From Streptomyces sp. STR69 (GTDB lineage Bacteria; Actinomycetota; Actinomycetes; Streptomycetales; Streptomycetaceae): a stretch of 64,000 nucleotides of DNA. Position numbers and translations under genes: made by a program. Shown one piece after another: positions 8,181 to 17,049 of the stretch; within the stretch, counting starts at the first letter, position 1; each line of letters opens with the position of its first letter. The stretch is taken from positions 667,253-731,252 of the forward strand of contig NZ_JALJRY010000001.1 of NCBI RefSeq assembly GCF_024519455.1, read 5' to 3'. The notes under the pieces were generated by a model. It saw only the letters and a list, made by a program, of their open reading frames with translations. It did no database searches and was not told where the DNA came from.

Positions 8181-9893
8181 TCAGCCCGAGTTGGGACTCC
8201 AGCTCTGCAGGACCGACTTGAACTGCCCGCTGGTCGTCGCCCAGTCCGCGGCCGGCGAGGACATGTAGATCGCGTACTCGATCCCGTCACGGGACGTGTA
8301 CGTCTCCTCGATGGCGCGGCGCGGCCCCGGGAAGGACGTGTCCTTCGGCTGCGCGGTCCAGGTGTAGTCCCACACGGAGCCCGGACGATCGCGGAAGATG
8401 TTCGCCTCCAGCGTCCCCCGCCGGTAGTCGACCAGCCGTTGCAGTTGTACTTCCAGGTCGAGCTGGTGGGCGTTCGCGGTGGGGAAGTCCGGCGTGGGGT
8501 CGATGGCGATACGCACGAAGTGCTCGCCGTTGTCGGGCGTGTAGTCGACCTGCTGGATGTCAGTGACCTCGTCGCTCTTGTTGTCGGGGACATAGAGCTT
8601 CCGTACCCAGCCCTTGGGGAGCGATATGGAGAAGCCCAAGGGGTCGGAGTAGGTCTTCCAGTTGGCGGGAAGCGAGTTCTGCGGCGAGGTCGAGGCGCCT
8701 CCCGTGGGACTCTGCGAGGCCGACGTGGTCGGGGTGCCGCCCTGGTCCCGGTCCTGGTTCCACTTCTGCAGCCCCAGCGCCGTACCGCCGCCGACGAGCG
8801 CGGCGAGGACGACCACCAGGACGACCGAACGGAGCCGGCGGCGCTTCGGCGGAGCGGGCGCGGTGGTACCGAGACCCACGAGGGAGACGGGGGGCGCCTG
8901 GTTGTGCGTGGCCCCCGTCGCCGACGCGTACGACGGCGCGCCCGTACCCGCGTACGGCGTCGCGCCGGTACCGGGATACGGCGTGGCGCCGGTGCCGGGC
9001 GTGTCCGTGAAGCTCTCCGCCCGCGAGCCCACTCGCTGCGTCGGCAGCCACTCCTCCGCCGACCGCGGCCGTCGTCCCTCGGCGGCCTCCGCGAGCATCT
9101 GCTCGGTCTGGTCCGCGTCCGGCCGCAGTTCGGGGTCCTTGTTCAGCAGCGCGGCGATGACGGGCGCGAGCGGACCGGCGTACCGCAGTTCGCCGGCCTC
9201 CTCCTCGACGACGGCCTGCATGGTGGACAGCGGCGAGGTACGGCGGAACGGCGACCTGCCCTCGACCGCCGTGTACAGCGTGGCGCCCAGCGCCCACAGG
9301 TCGGAGGACGGTCCCGGGTCGGCGCCGCGGACGCGCTCGGGGGCGAGGTAGTCGACGGATCCTACGACCTCGCCGGTACGCGTGATGGTGCTGTCGCCCT
9401 CGATCTGCGCGATGCCGAAGTCGGTGAGCAGCACCCGCCCGTCCTGCCCGAGCAGCACGTTGCCGGGCTTGACGTCACGGTGCAGGACACCGGCGGTGTG
9501 CGCGGCGCGCAGGGCGCGCAGCACCCACAGACCGATGCGCGCGGCCTCGGCCGGCTCGATCCGGCCCTGTTCCTTGACCTCGTCGGCCAGCGAGTTGCCC
9601 TCGACCAGCTCCATGACGATCCACGGGCGGCCGTCGTGTTCGAGGACGTCGTGCACGGTGACGACGGCGGCGTGGTTGATGCGCGCGGCGGCGCGCGCCT
9701 CGGCGCGGGTGCGCGCCAGAAGTCTCGGCTGGTCGCTCTCGGACACGTAGAGCGCGGCCGTCAACTCCTTGATGGCTACGGCCCGATGCAGCACCTCGTC
9801 GTGCGCACGCCAAACCCGGCCCATGCCGCCGCTGCCGATCGATTCGGCCAGCCGATAGCGCCCCGCGAGGAGCAGGCCCTGCATCTGATTCAC
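8181..9893 (-). CDS. Receptor-type Ser/Thr protein kinase
   Basis: 570 residues from the GTG at 9893 (preceded by GCGGGGCAAC). Catalytic motifs are intact: IGSGGMGRVWRA, VAIKEL, HRDVKPGNVLL, TDFGIA, APERVRG. The juxtamembrane region contains a short tandem repeat based on GTGATPY (three to four copies, DNA about 8920-9010). A membrane helix (RSVVLVVVLAALVGGGTALGL) and an outer domain starting NWKTYSDPLGFSISLPKGW follow. The GFSIxLPxGW opening is repeated in the outer domains of neighbouring kinases, pointing to paralogy and a common type of ligand. Confidence 0.92.
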   Translation of the reverse strand: MNQMQGLLLAGRYRLAESIGSGGMGRVWRAHDEVLHRAVAIKELTAALYVSESDQPRLLARTRAEARAAARINHAAVVTVHDVLEHDGRPWIVMELVEGNSLADEVKEQGRIEPAEAARIGLWVLRALRAAHTAGVLHRDVKPGNVLLGQDGRVLLTDFGIAQIEGDSTITRTGEVVGSVDYLAPERVRGADPGPSSDLWALGATLYTAVEGRSPFRRTSPLSTMQAVVEEEAGELRYAGPLAPVIAALLNKDPELRPDADQTEQMLAEAAEGRRPRSAEEWLPTQRVGSRAESFTDTPGTGATPYPGTGATPYAGTGAPSYASATGATHNQAPPVSLVGLGTTAPAPPKRRRLRSVVLVVVLAALVGGGTALGLQKWNQDRDQGGTPTTSASQSPTGGASTSPQNSLPANWKTYSDPLGFSISLPKGWVRKLYVPDNKSDEVTDIQQVDYTPDNGEHFVRIAIDPTPDFPTANAHQLDLEVQLQRLVDYRRGTLEANIFRDRPGSVWDYTWTAQPKDTSFPGPRRAIEETYTSRDGIEYAIYMSSPAADWATTSGQFKSVLQSWSPNSG

Positions 9894-10041
9894 GTTGCCC
9901 CGCAATGCTCTTGACGGGCTCAGCGTAAGGACCGGCCCTCCGACAGGGAACCAGCGGGGTACCAAGGAGACCGCACTGTGACGGTTGTCGCTTCTGCGCC
10001 CGAACGGGAACCAATTGGCTTCGGCGCGCCGCCTCCGCGGG

Positions 10042-13032
10042 TCAGCCGGTGTACTGGTAGGTCGACGACGCCTGCTCGTACAGCCGTGTCACCTCGTCCC
10101 GTTGGGCCTCCGGGCCGCGTATCTGCACGATGTGGTAGCGGCCGTCGATGAGGAACACCATGTTGCGTACGAACAGGTCACCGCCCTGGCTGTCCGTCCA
10201 GGTGAACTGCCCTTCGGCCATGGTCTTCGCGCCCACCGTGATGGTCCGCAGGCCGGTCGCGGTGGCCCAGCTGGAGTCGCGGTAGGGCTGCAACTCACGC
10301 TCCGTGTCCCGCTGGTAGACCATCGGGTCGCTGCCGTACTTCGTCGCGCTGTCCCGTCCCGCCACCACGATCAGCTCGAAGTCGCCGTGGGAGTAGACCA
10401 CTTGGCCGCTGCCGTTCTTCGGCGTACGGGTCCAGCCCTTGGCGACGGCGACCTGGAACCCCACGGAGTCCTTCCGCAGCACGAAGCCGTCGGCGACGTT
10501 CGAGCCGGTCTGTGTCCCGGTCGAACCGGCAGGCTGGGAAGGGGTGTTGGAGGCGGAGTCGGAGGCTTCGGGCGAGGTCTGGTCGGGCTGCGGCTGACTG
10601 CTCGCCGCGGCCGACGACTGACTCGGCGCCGGACTGACGTCCCCCGCCGCCCCCGTCCTGTCCCCCTGCCCGGCCCCGGTGTCCTCCCCGGACTTGGGCA
10701 GGAAGAGCATGGCGTAGGCGACGGCGCCGGCCAGCAGCAGGAAGATGAGCACCAGCAGGGTCCGGCCGAGCCGCCGGGGCGACCCTTCGACCTCCTGCTT
10801 GGCCCGCTTGTGCCGCCCGTGCGGACTGGTCGCGGGCAGCCCGGCCCGCCGCCTGCGCACCAACTCACCGCGCCGCCGCACGATCGGCAGCCGCCTCGGG
10901 TCCGTCGGCGGAGTGGCGACGACATGGGCACCGGCCTCGGGCTCCGGCGCCGAACGCACCAACGACCGCAGCCAGCCCCGCAGTTCCTCGAAGTCCAGCC
11001 GCTCGGTCGGGTCCTGCCGCAGCAGCGACTCCACGACCGGCCGCAGCGGCCCGCACTCCTCCGCGAAGGCGGGCGGCTCCGCGCACACGAGCTGCACCAG
11101 CTCGGCGGTCGCCTCCTCCGGATAGGGAGCGTGCCCCTGCACGGCCCGGAACAGCAGCGCGCCGAGCGCCCACAGGTCGGTGGCCGGACCGATCGGCGCG
11201 GCCAACTGCCAGTTCTCATGCACCGGTACGGCCTGCTCCGGCGCCCACCGCTCGGTGACGGGCCCCACGACGGTCATCCGCACCTGCCGAGCCCGCTCGG
11301 CCGCCAAGGCGGTCGCGGGCCCGCGCCGGACGGGAGCACCGGCGGCGGCCAACTCGTCCCAGCGGGCCGGGGTTTGGGAGTGGGGCTGCGAGTAGGGGTG
11401 GGGCTGGGGGGAGTTGTCGGGAGCGGGGACGGTGGCCGCGGTGGGAGGGACGGGCTTGCTGAGGCCGGGGGCGTGCGGGTTGCCGGTGCCGGCAGGGGGC
11501 TGGCCGGGGAAGTAAGGGGCGCCCGTGGGAGCCGTGTTGGGCTGGCCGGTGGTCGTGCGGGCGGCGCCGTGGGCCGAGGTGTCAGCACCGGTGAAGGTGT
11601 CCGTCGGGGACGGCGCGGCGGGACGCGGCGCGGCGCCGTGCCAGGAGGGGGTGTTGCGGACGCCGTAGGGGTCGGCGATCTGCCCCGGCGGCGTAGTACT
11701 GCCGCCCGTGTGCTCCACCCCCCTGCCACCGGCGTACGGCGGCTGCGGCGACGGCAGCGCAGCCGAACCGCCCGTCTGTGCCCCGCTGTTCTCGCCCTCG
11801 GCGGCGGGCCGGGCGCCGGGCAACGCGGGCCGTCCCGGCTGCTGGGTCTCCTGCACCCGGGCCGCGGCACGCGCTCCCGCCCGGTACGCGGCGATGGCCC
11901 CGGCCCGCGCGGCCCGGACGTCACCGCCGGTGTCCACTTCCCTGCGGGCCAACGCGGCGGACGCCCCGCTCCCGCCACCGCTCTCCACCCCGACTCCGGG
12001 CAGCCCTCCGGCAGCCCTGGCCTCGATGGCGGCCCGCCGAGCGGCCTCGGGGTCCACCCCACCGGGACTCACGGCACGGTTTGAAGCTCCGGGTCCTTCG
12101 TCGTGGCCCGCAGCAGCCGGGGCTACGGCACGGCCCGCACCACCGGGGCCTACGCCGTGGCCCGCGACACCGGGTCCGCCGACCGCGCCGCCGAATCCGA
12201 TCGCGCCGCCGCCGGCAGCACCGGTACCGGCGACACCACCGGCGGCTCCGGCTCCCGTTCCGGCTCCGCGGAAGTCACCGGGTATCGCAGGGGTCGTAGA
12301 GGCAGCGGGTGCCGTAGAACCCGTAGGAACTCGGGGAGTTGCGGGGGCCGTGGCGCCGCCGTGGTGTGCGGTGTGTCCGGGGTGTCCGCTGCCGCCCTCG
12401 GCCTCGCCGTCCTGCGGTGGCACCGGGTCGTAGCCGCAGAGTGCCTCCTCCGCCGCTCCGACCGCGAGGCCGGTCAGCATCACACGGCCGTCGTCGCAGA
12501 CCAGCACCGTGCGCGCGGTGATGTTCCGGTGCACCCAGCCGTGCGCGTGCAGCACCCGGAGCGCCATCAGCACATCGGCGGCGACCTCGGCCGCCCGGTA
12601 CGGCGACAACGGCTTCTCGACGAGCAGCGCGGACAACGGCTGGGCGGACACCAGTTCGCTCACTATCCACAGCGAACCGCCCTCGGCGAACACGTCGAAG
12701 ACCTGGTCCAGCCGGGGATGGTCGGGGATCCGCGCCGCGGCCTGCGCGGCCTCGACCGCACGCCGTACCGCCGGATCGGTCGGCCGCCGCGTGGCGGTCC
12801 GCGCCGCGGACGGTCGCCGTGCCCCGCGGTCGCGCGCCGTGAACCCGTCGGGCAGCCCGTCCTCGCCGAGCACCTCCGCCTCGACGACCTCCGGCAACGG
12901 CACCTGGCGCACCAGGACTTCCTGCCCGCTGTAGGTGTCGAAGGCCCGGGTCTCGGTGAGTTCGTACTCGTCGGAGGGCGGCAGCGGCAGGCGGTAGCGG
13001 TCGGCGAGCACCCGACCCGCATAGTCGTCCAC
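10042..13032 (-). CDS. Membrane-anchored pseudokinase
   Basis: 996 residues from the GTG at 13032 (GGGGGAGG five bases upstream). The N-terminal 200 residues and a second part near residues 640-720 form a kinase-like fold split by a roughly 400-residue Gly/Ala/Pro-rich insert. The catalytic residues are gone: the VAxK lysine is Arg42 (VLVRQV), HRD is HRN (Asn170) with the following Lys and Asn replaced by Thr172 and Thr175, and DFG is GLA (188-190). A membrane helix (LLVLIFLLLAGAVAYAML) and an outer domain starting RKDSVGFQVAVAKGW are kept. It should bind partners or act as a scaffold rather than phosphorylate. It sits between active kinases on the same strand. Confidence 0.9.
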   Translation of the reverse strand: MDDYAGRVLADRYRLPLPPSDEYELTETRAFDTYSGQEVLVRQVPLPEVVEAEVLGEDGLPDGFTARDRGARRPSAARTATRRPTDPAVRRAVEAAQAAARIPDHPRLDQVFDVFAEGGSLWIVSELVSAQPLSALLVEKPLSPYRAAEVAADVLMALRVLHAHGWVHRNITARTVLVCDDGRVMLTGLAVGAAEEALCGYDPVPPQDGEAEGGSGHPGHTAHHGGATAPATPRVPTGSTAPAASTTPAIPGDFRGAGTGAGAAGGVAGTGAAGGGAIGFGGAVGGPGVAGHGVGPGGAGRAVAPAAAGHDEGPGASNRAVSPGGVDPEAARRAAIEARAAGGLPGVGVESGGGSGASAALARREVDTGGDVRAARAGAIAAYRAGARAAARVQETQQPGRPALPGARPAAEGENSGAQTGGSAALPSPQPPYAGGRGVEHTGGSTTPPGQIADPYGVRNTPSWHGAAPRPAAPSPTDTFTGADTSAHGAARTTTGQPNTAPTGAPYFPGQPPAGTGNPHAPGLSKPVPPTAATVPAPDNSPQPHPYSQPHSQTPARWDELAAAGAPVRRGPATALAAERARQVRMTVVGPVTERWAPEQAVPVHENWQLAAPIGPATDLWALGALLFRAVQGHAPYPEEATAELVQLVCAEPPAFAEECGPLRPVVESLLRQDPTERLDFEELRGWLRSLVRSAPEPEAGAHVVATPPTDPRRLPIVRRRGELVRRRRAGLPATSPHGRHKRAKQEVEGSPRRLGRTLLVLIFLLLAGAVAYAMLFLPKSGEDTGAGQGDRTGAAGDVSPAPSQSSAAASSQPQPDQTSPEASDSASNTPSQPAGSTGTQTGSNVADGFVLRKDSVGFQVAVAKGWTRTPKNGSGQVVYSHGDFELIVVAGRDSATKYGSDPMVYQRDTERELQPYRDSSWATATGLRTITVGAKTMAEGQFTWTDSQGGDLFVRNMVFLIDGRYHIVQIRGPEAQRDEVTRLYEQASSTYQYTG

Positions 13033-13196
13033 GTTGCCTCCCCCGGCCGCCCGGTTGGTCAATTCCGTTCGCCTTGCGCCCCGTTCCGCCTACTCACCTG
13101 GATGCGTACGGTCCGCAACCACTCACGATACGTGCCGGAGGCAACCCGCAAAGAGGGGTTGACGTATCTGGCACGCCAAACCCGGACCCACCCGCC

Positions 13197-15653
13197 TCAC
13201 GACTTCGGTTCGAACGTCTTCGTCAGCGTCGTCCAGGTGTCCTTACGCAACTCACTGTCCCAATTGGCGGCTTTCGCGGTGTACATGAGCGCATAACCGA
13301 GATGACTGTTGACGACGAATCCGCGGTCGATGGTCCGGTACTTCGTCCCGCCGTCCGTATAGGTGAACTCCCAGTCGGCCGTCTTCCAGCTCCGGTAGTC
13401 CACCTCCTCTATTCGGATCCGCGTGTACCCGGAGCGCGTCATGTACTGCTCCTGGTTCTCCCAGTCCGCCACCGGATTGTTCTTGGGCGTACTGGTCCAG
13501 GCGATCAGCAGCTTCTGCCCGTCGGGGCCGACCAGCCGGACTCCGGCGGAGTCCGTCGACTGGTACGACCATCCGGCGGGCAGGCCTATGGAGAACCCCT
13601 GGCTTGCGTTGTACGTCTTCACGACTGCGGCGCCGTCCGAGGAGCCGTCCGTCTGGTCACCGCTGCCGCCGGACGCGCTCGTACCGGTGGACGTCGATGT
13701 ACCGCCCGAAGCCGACGCCTTCGACGAGGAGTCGGCCTGCGGACCGCCCGTGCTCGCCGTGTCGTTGTCGTCCTTCTTGGTATCGGTTCCGCCGCTCGCA
13801 CTCGCGCTCGCGCTGGCGACCGTCTTGCCGCCGTCGTTCTTCTTCGACCCCTTCGAGCCGCTGTCGTCACCGCCGCCGAGCGTGAACGCCAGTACGACAC
13901 CGATCACCGCGAGCACGACGACCACCGCGATGATCACCAGGGTCCGCTTCGGCACCACGTCCGTGAGCGGCGCCCTCGGCACGGACCGCGGCGGCAGATC
14001 CGGCGGCGTCATCACGGGCCACCCGGAACTCCGCCCACCCGAACCCGAGTTGGCCCCCCGCGCACCCACCTCGTGCGTCGCACCGGGGTCCTTGGCGCCG
14101 GGGTCCTTGGCACCGGCGTCCCGCAGACCCGTCTCCCGCAGCCCCGACGCCTGCACACCCAGGTCGCGCGTACCCGGGTCACGTGTACCCGAGTCCGACG
14201 CACCGGCCTTCGCCGACGCACCGCCGGCTGCGGCACCCGAGCCGTCGGCCGCAGCACCCGAACCGGTCGCCGTCCCGGAACGGGTCACCGAACCGGAGGC
14301 ACCCCCCGACCGAGCCGAAGGCACCCCGGGCGTCCGAGGCTCGGCAGCAGCAGTCCCCGAGCCGGCCGCCGTTGCGCTCTTCGTACCGCTGGAGTCACCG
14401 GCCTCCGAAGTACCGGAACCACTCCTGCCCGAAGCGCTGCCCGGGCCGGCCGCACCGGTCCCGGGAGCAGCCGCACCGGCACCCACGCCCGTGCCACCCG
14501 GCTTGCCGGCAACGGAAGTTGAAGCCGGACCCTCAGCGGAATCCACACTCGTGGCCGGACCCGCAGCCGCACTCGAACCCGCCGCCGCCGAAGTCGCCGC
14601 CCCGGCTCCCGCCGAACCCCCGGCGGCCTTCCGCATGGACCGCAACGCCCCACGCAACCGCTCGGCCCCCGCCGAACTCCCGCCGCCGCTCTTCTTGCCG
14701 CCGGACCCCGCGGGCCCCGGCTGCGCGGGCAACTGCACCACCGTCGTCGCGTCCACCGGCGGCACCGGCTCCGGCTCGGCCTTGGGCTCGGGCGCGTGGA
14801 TCACCGCGTTGAGCATCGCCCGGGCACCGGCGTCGTCGAGACGCTGGGCGGGGTCCTTGTTCAGCAGGCCGTAGATGACGTCCTTCAACGGCCCGGCGTT
14901 CTTCGGCTCCTCCAGCGGCTCGGTCATCACCGCGGTGAGCGTGGCGATGGCGGAACCCTTGTCGTACGGCGGTACGCCTTCGACCGCCGCATACAGCAGG
15001 CCGCCGAGCGACCACATGTCAGCCGCCGGGCCCGGCTTGTGCCCGCGGGCCCGCTCCGGGGAGATGTACGAGGGCGCGCCGACGAGCATGCCTGTGGAGG
15101 TGATCGACGGGTCGCCCTCGACCTGCGCGATGCCGAAGTCGGTGAGCACGACCCGGCCGTCCTCGGCGATCAGCACGTTCGACGGCTTCACGTCGCGGTG
15201 CAGGATGCCCTCGCGGTGCGCGGACCGCAGGACGTCGAGTATCGCGAGCCCGACCTCCGCAGCGCGCCGCGGTTCGAGCAGACCGTCCTCCCGGATGGCC
15301 TCGGCGAGCGACTTGCCCTCGACCAACTCCATGACGATCCACGGCCGGTCGTCCTCGTCGACCACGTCGAAGACCGTCACCGCGCTGGTGTTGCGGATGC
15401 GCGCGATGGCCTTGGCCTCGCGCAACGTCCGTGTGATCAGCCGCCGTTTCTCGTCCTCGTCGATGCTGGACGGGAACCGCAGCTCCTTGACGGCGACCGT
15501 CCGACCCAGGGTTTCGTCCTCGGCACGCCACACCGTGCCCATGCCTCCGCGGCCGAGCACTTCTCCCAACCGGTACCGCCCGGCGAGAAGACGCTCGTTC
15601 TTGTCCTGACGAGTGTCCTGACGGGATGTCCCCGCCCGCTCCGCCTCCGACAT
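13197..15653 (-). CDS. Receptor-type Ser/Thr protein kinase with long low-complexity linker
   Basis: 818 residues from the ATG at 15653 (GAGGGG five bases upstream). The kinase domain (about 20-285) is intact: LGRGGMGTVWRA, VAVKEL, HRDVKPSNVLI, TDFGIA, SPERARG. A linker of about 280 residues rich in Ala, Gly, Ser and Thr follows, with repeated GAKDPGAKDPG and TRDPGTRDLG units. Then come a single membrane helix (TLVIIAVVVVLAVIGVVLAF) and an outer domain opening QGFSIGLPAGW. It is the first gene of the kinase run, about 160 bp from the divergent serine hydrolase gene, and a likely transcription entry point for the cluster. Confidence 0.93.
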   Translation of the reverse strand: MSEAERAGTSRQDTRQDKNERLLAGRYRLGEVLGRGGMGTVWRAEDETLGRTVAVKELRFPSSIDEDEKRRLITRTLREAKAIARIRNTSAVTVFDVVDEDDRPWIVMELVEGKSLAEAIREDGLLEPRRAAEVGLAILDVLRSAHREGILHRDVKPSNVLIAEDGRVVLTDFGIAQVEGDPSITSTGMLVGAPSYISPERARGHKPGPAADMWSLGGLLYAAVEGVPPYDKGSAIATLTAVMTEPLEEPKNAGPLKDVIYGLLNKDPAQRLDDAGARAMLNAVIHAPEPKAEPEPVPPVDATTVVQLPAQPGPAGSGGKKSGGGSSAGAERLRGALRSMRKAAGGSAGAGAATSAAAGSSAAAGPATSVDSAEGPASTSVAGKPGGTGVGAGAAAPGTGAAGPGSASGRSGSGTSEAGDSSGTKSATAAGSGTAAAEPRTPGVPSARSGGASGSVTRSGTATGSGAAADGSGAAAGGASAKAGASDSGTRDPGTRDLGVQASGLRETGLRDAGAKDPGAKDPGATHEVGARGANSGSGGRSSGWPVMTPPDLPPRSVPRAPLTDVVPKRTLVIIAVVVVLAVIGVVLAFTLGGGDDSGSKGSKKNDGGKTVASASASASGGTDTKKDDNDTASTGGPQADSSSKASASGGTSTSTGTSASGGSGDQTDGSSDGAAVVKTYNASQGFSIGLPAGWSYQSTDSAGVRLVGPDGQKLLIAWTSTPKNNPVADWENQEQYMTRSGYTRIRIEEVDYRSWKTADWEFTYTDGGTKYRTIDRGFVVNSHLGYALMYTAKAANWDSELRKDTWTTLTKTFEPKS

Positions 15654-15823
15654 GCGTCCCCTCATGCAACCCGCCCTGACAGAGCCTCCATTGTCCCCCA
15701 CCGAACAAGTGCCCAACGCCCAGGGGGCCTCTCGCCGCGCACCCCCCGCACATCCCGTCGGATATCCGGCGCAGGTCACACAGCCAAGCCGGGCAGGATG
15801 ACCGCAGAGAACGGAGGTTCGCG

Positions 15824-16930
15824 ATGCCCATCCCTCGGACACTGCTGGCCATTCCGGTGTCTTTGGCGCTGCTCTGCCTGTCCCCGGCCGCCTCCCGGGC
15901 CGGCGCGACAACGACCCCGAACGCCCTGGTCCCGCTACTGGTCGCACGGGGCAGAGCCCCCGGCGCGGCCCTACTGGCCAGCTACCGGACCGGCTCCCGC
16001 TCGGCGCCGGGCGGGACGGAGTATGAGCAGGCCGGAGCCAAGCACGAACAGGCCGGGACCGACTACGCCCAGGCCGGAACGGGCATCAGCCGTGCCGACC
16101 ACTTCCGCGCCGGCAGTATCACGAAGACCTTCATCGCGACGCTGGTCCTGCAACTGGCCGCCGAACACCGGCTGTCCCTGTCCGACACGGTGGAGCAGCA
16201 CCTGCCGGGCCTGGTGCGCGGAGCGGGCAACGACGGGCGCGCGCTGACCCTGCGTTCCCTGCTCACCCACACCAGCGGCCTGTACGACTTCACCGCGGCC
16301 ACCGGGGGCACGGTCCCCGTGTCTCCTCTTGAGGCCGTCCGTATCGCGCTCACCCACCCTCCGGCCGATCGAGGCCGCTTCTCCTACTCGAACACCAACT
16401 ACGTGCTGCTCGGCCTGGTGATCCGGCAGGTCACCGGCCGCTCGTACGCCGCCGAGGCCGAGCGCCGCATCATCGCTCCGCTGCGTCTGACGGGCACCTC
16501 CTTCCCGGGCTCCCGCACCACTCTTCCCGCGCCGCACGGCCGCGCGTATGCGACCAACGGCTCCGACGTCACCGATCTCGACCCGCGGGTGGCCGGCGCC
16601 GCGGGCGAGCTGGTGACCACGCTCGCCGATCTGAACCGCTTCTACTCGGCCCTGCTCGGCGGCGAACTACTGCCCTCGCGCCGGCTGCGCGAGATGCTCA
16701 ACACCCGTACCGCACACGGCTTGTACGGTATGGGGCTGTTTCCGGTGAAGCTCCCGTGCGGCACCACGGTGTGGGGACACAACGGCCGGATCTCGGGCAG
16801 CTACGTGCGCACCGCAGCCACCGTCGACGGCCGGCATGTCCTCACTTTCCGTGTGAACACGAGCGAGATCGCAGACCCCGGTCTCGAACCGGCCCTGCTC
16901 GCCGCCGAGTTCTGCCCCCGCACCTCGTAG
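15824..16930 (+). CDS. Secreted serine hydrolase (class C beta-lactamase / DD-peptidase family)
   Basis: 368 residues with a signal peptide (hydrophobic core LLAIPVSLALLCLSPAA, cleavage near SRAGA). The penicillin-recognising fold is shown by the SITK active-site motif (SxxK), YSNTNY (YxN) and WGHNGRISG (HxG in place of KTG). It probably acts on D-Ala peptides or related esters or amides outside the cell. Unusual: a threefold repeat of about seven residues (YEQAGAK, HEQAGTD, YAQAGTG) lies just before the catalytic segment. Start supported by GGAGG six bases before the ATG. Divergent from the kinase cluster. Confidence 0.9.
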   Translation: MPIPRTLLAIPVSLALLCLSPAASRAGATTTPNALVPLLVARGRAPGAALLASYRTGSRSAPGGTEYEQAGAKHEQAGTDYAQAGTGISRADHFRAGSITKTFIATLVLQLAAEHRLSLSDTVEQHLPGLVRGAGNDGRALTLRSLLTHTSGLYDFTAATGGTVPVSPLEAVRIALTHPPADRGRFSYSNTNYVLLGLVIRQVTGRSYAAEAERRIIAPLRLTGTSFPGSRTTLPAPHGRAYATNGSDVTDLDPRVAGAAGELVTTLADLNRFYSALLGGELLPSRRLREMLNTRTAHGLYGMGLFPVKLPCGTTVWGHNGRISGSYVRTAATVDGRHVLTFRVNTSEIADPGLEPALLAAEFCPRTS

Positions 16931-16966
16931 AACGGCCGGGTTCCGGACAAAGATCCCAGCTCACGA

Positions 16967-16980
16967 CACTCGTTCGAGTG
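16967..16980. terminator. Small hairpin between convergent genes
   Basis: CACTCG-TT-CGAGTG forms a 6-bp stem in the 119-bp spacer where the serine hydrolase (+) and glpD (-) converge. There is no clear T-run on either strand; it is a weak bidirectional terminator candidate. Confidence 0.35.
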
Positions 16981-17049
16981 AAGCCGACGGGTACGCCCGG
17001 CGAAGCCGACCGCACCGGGCGTCGACCGGCCGCACCCGCCCGCCCTCGG

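Noticed and set aside
9985..13296. Long plus-strand frames opposite the pseudokinase
   Set aside because: Low-complexity Arg/Pro/Gly translation of the antisense strand, no ribosome-binding site.
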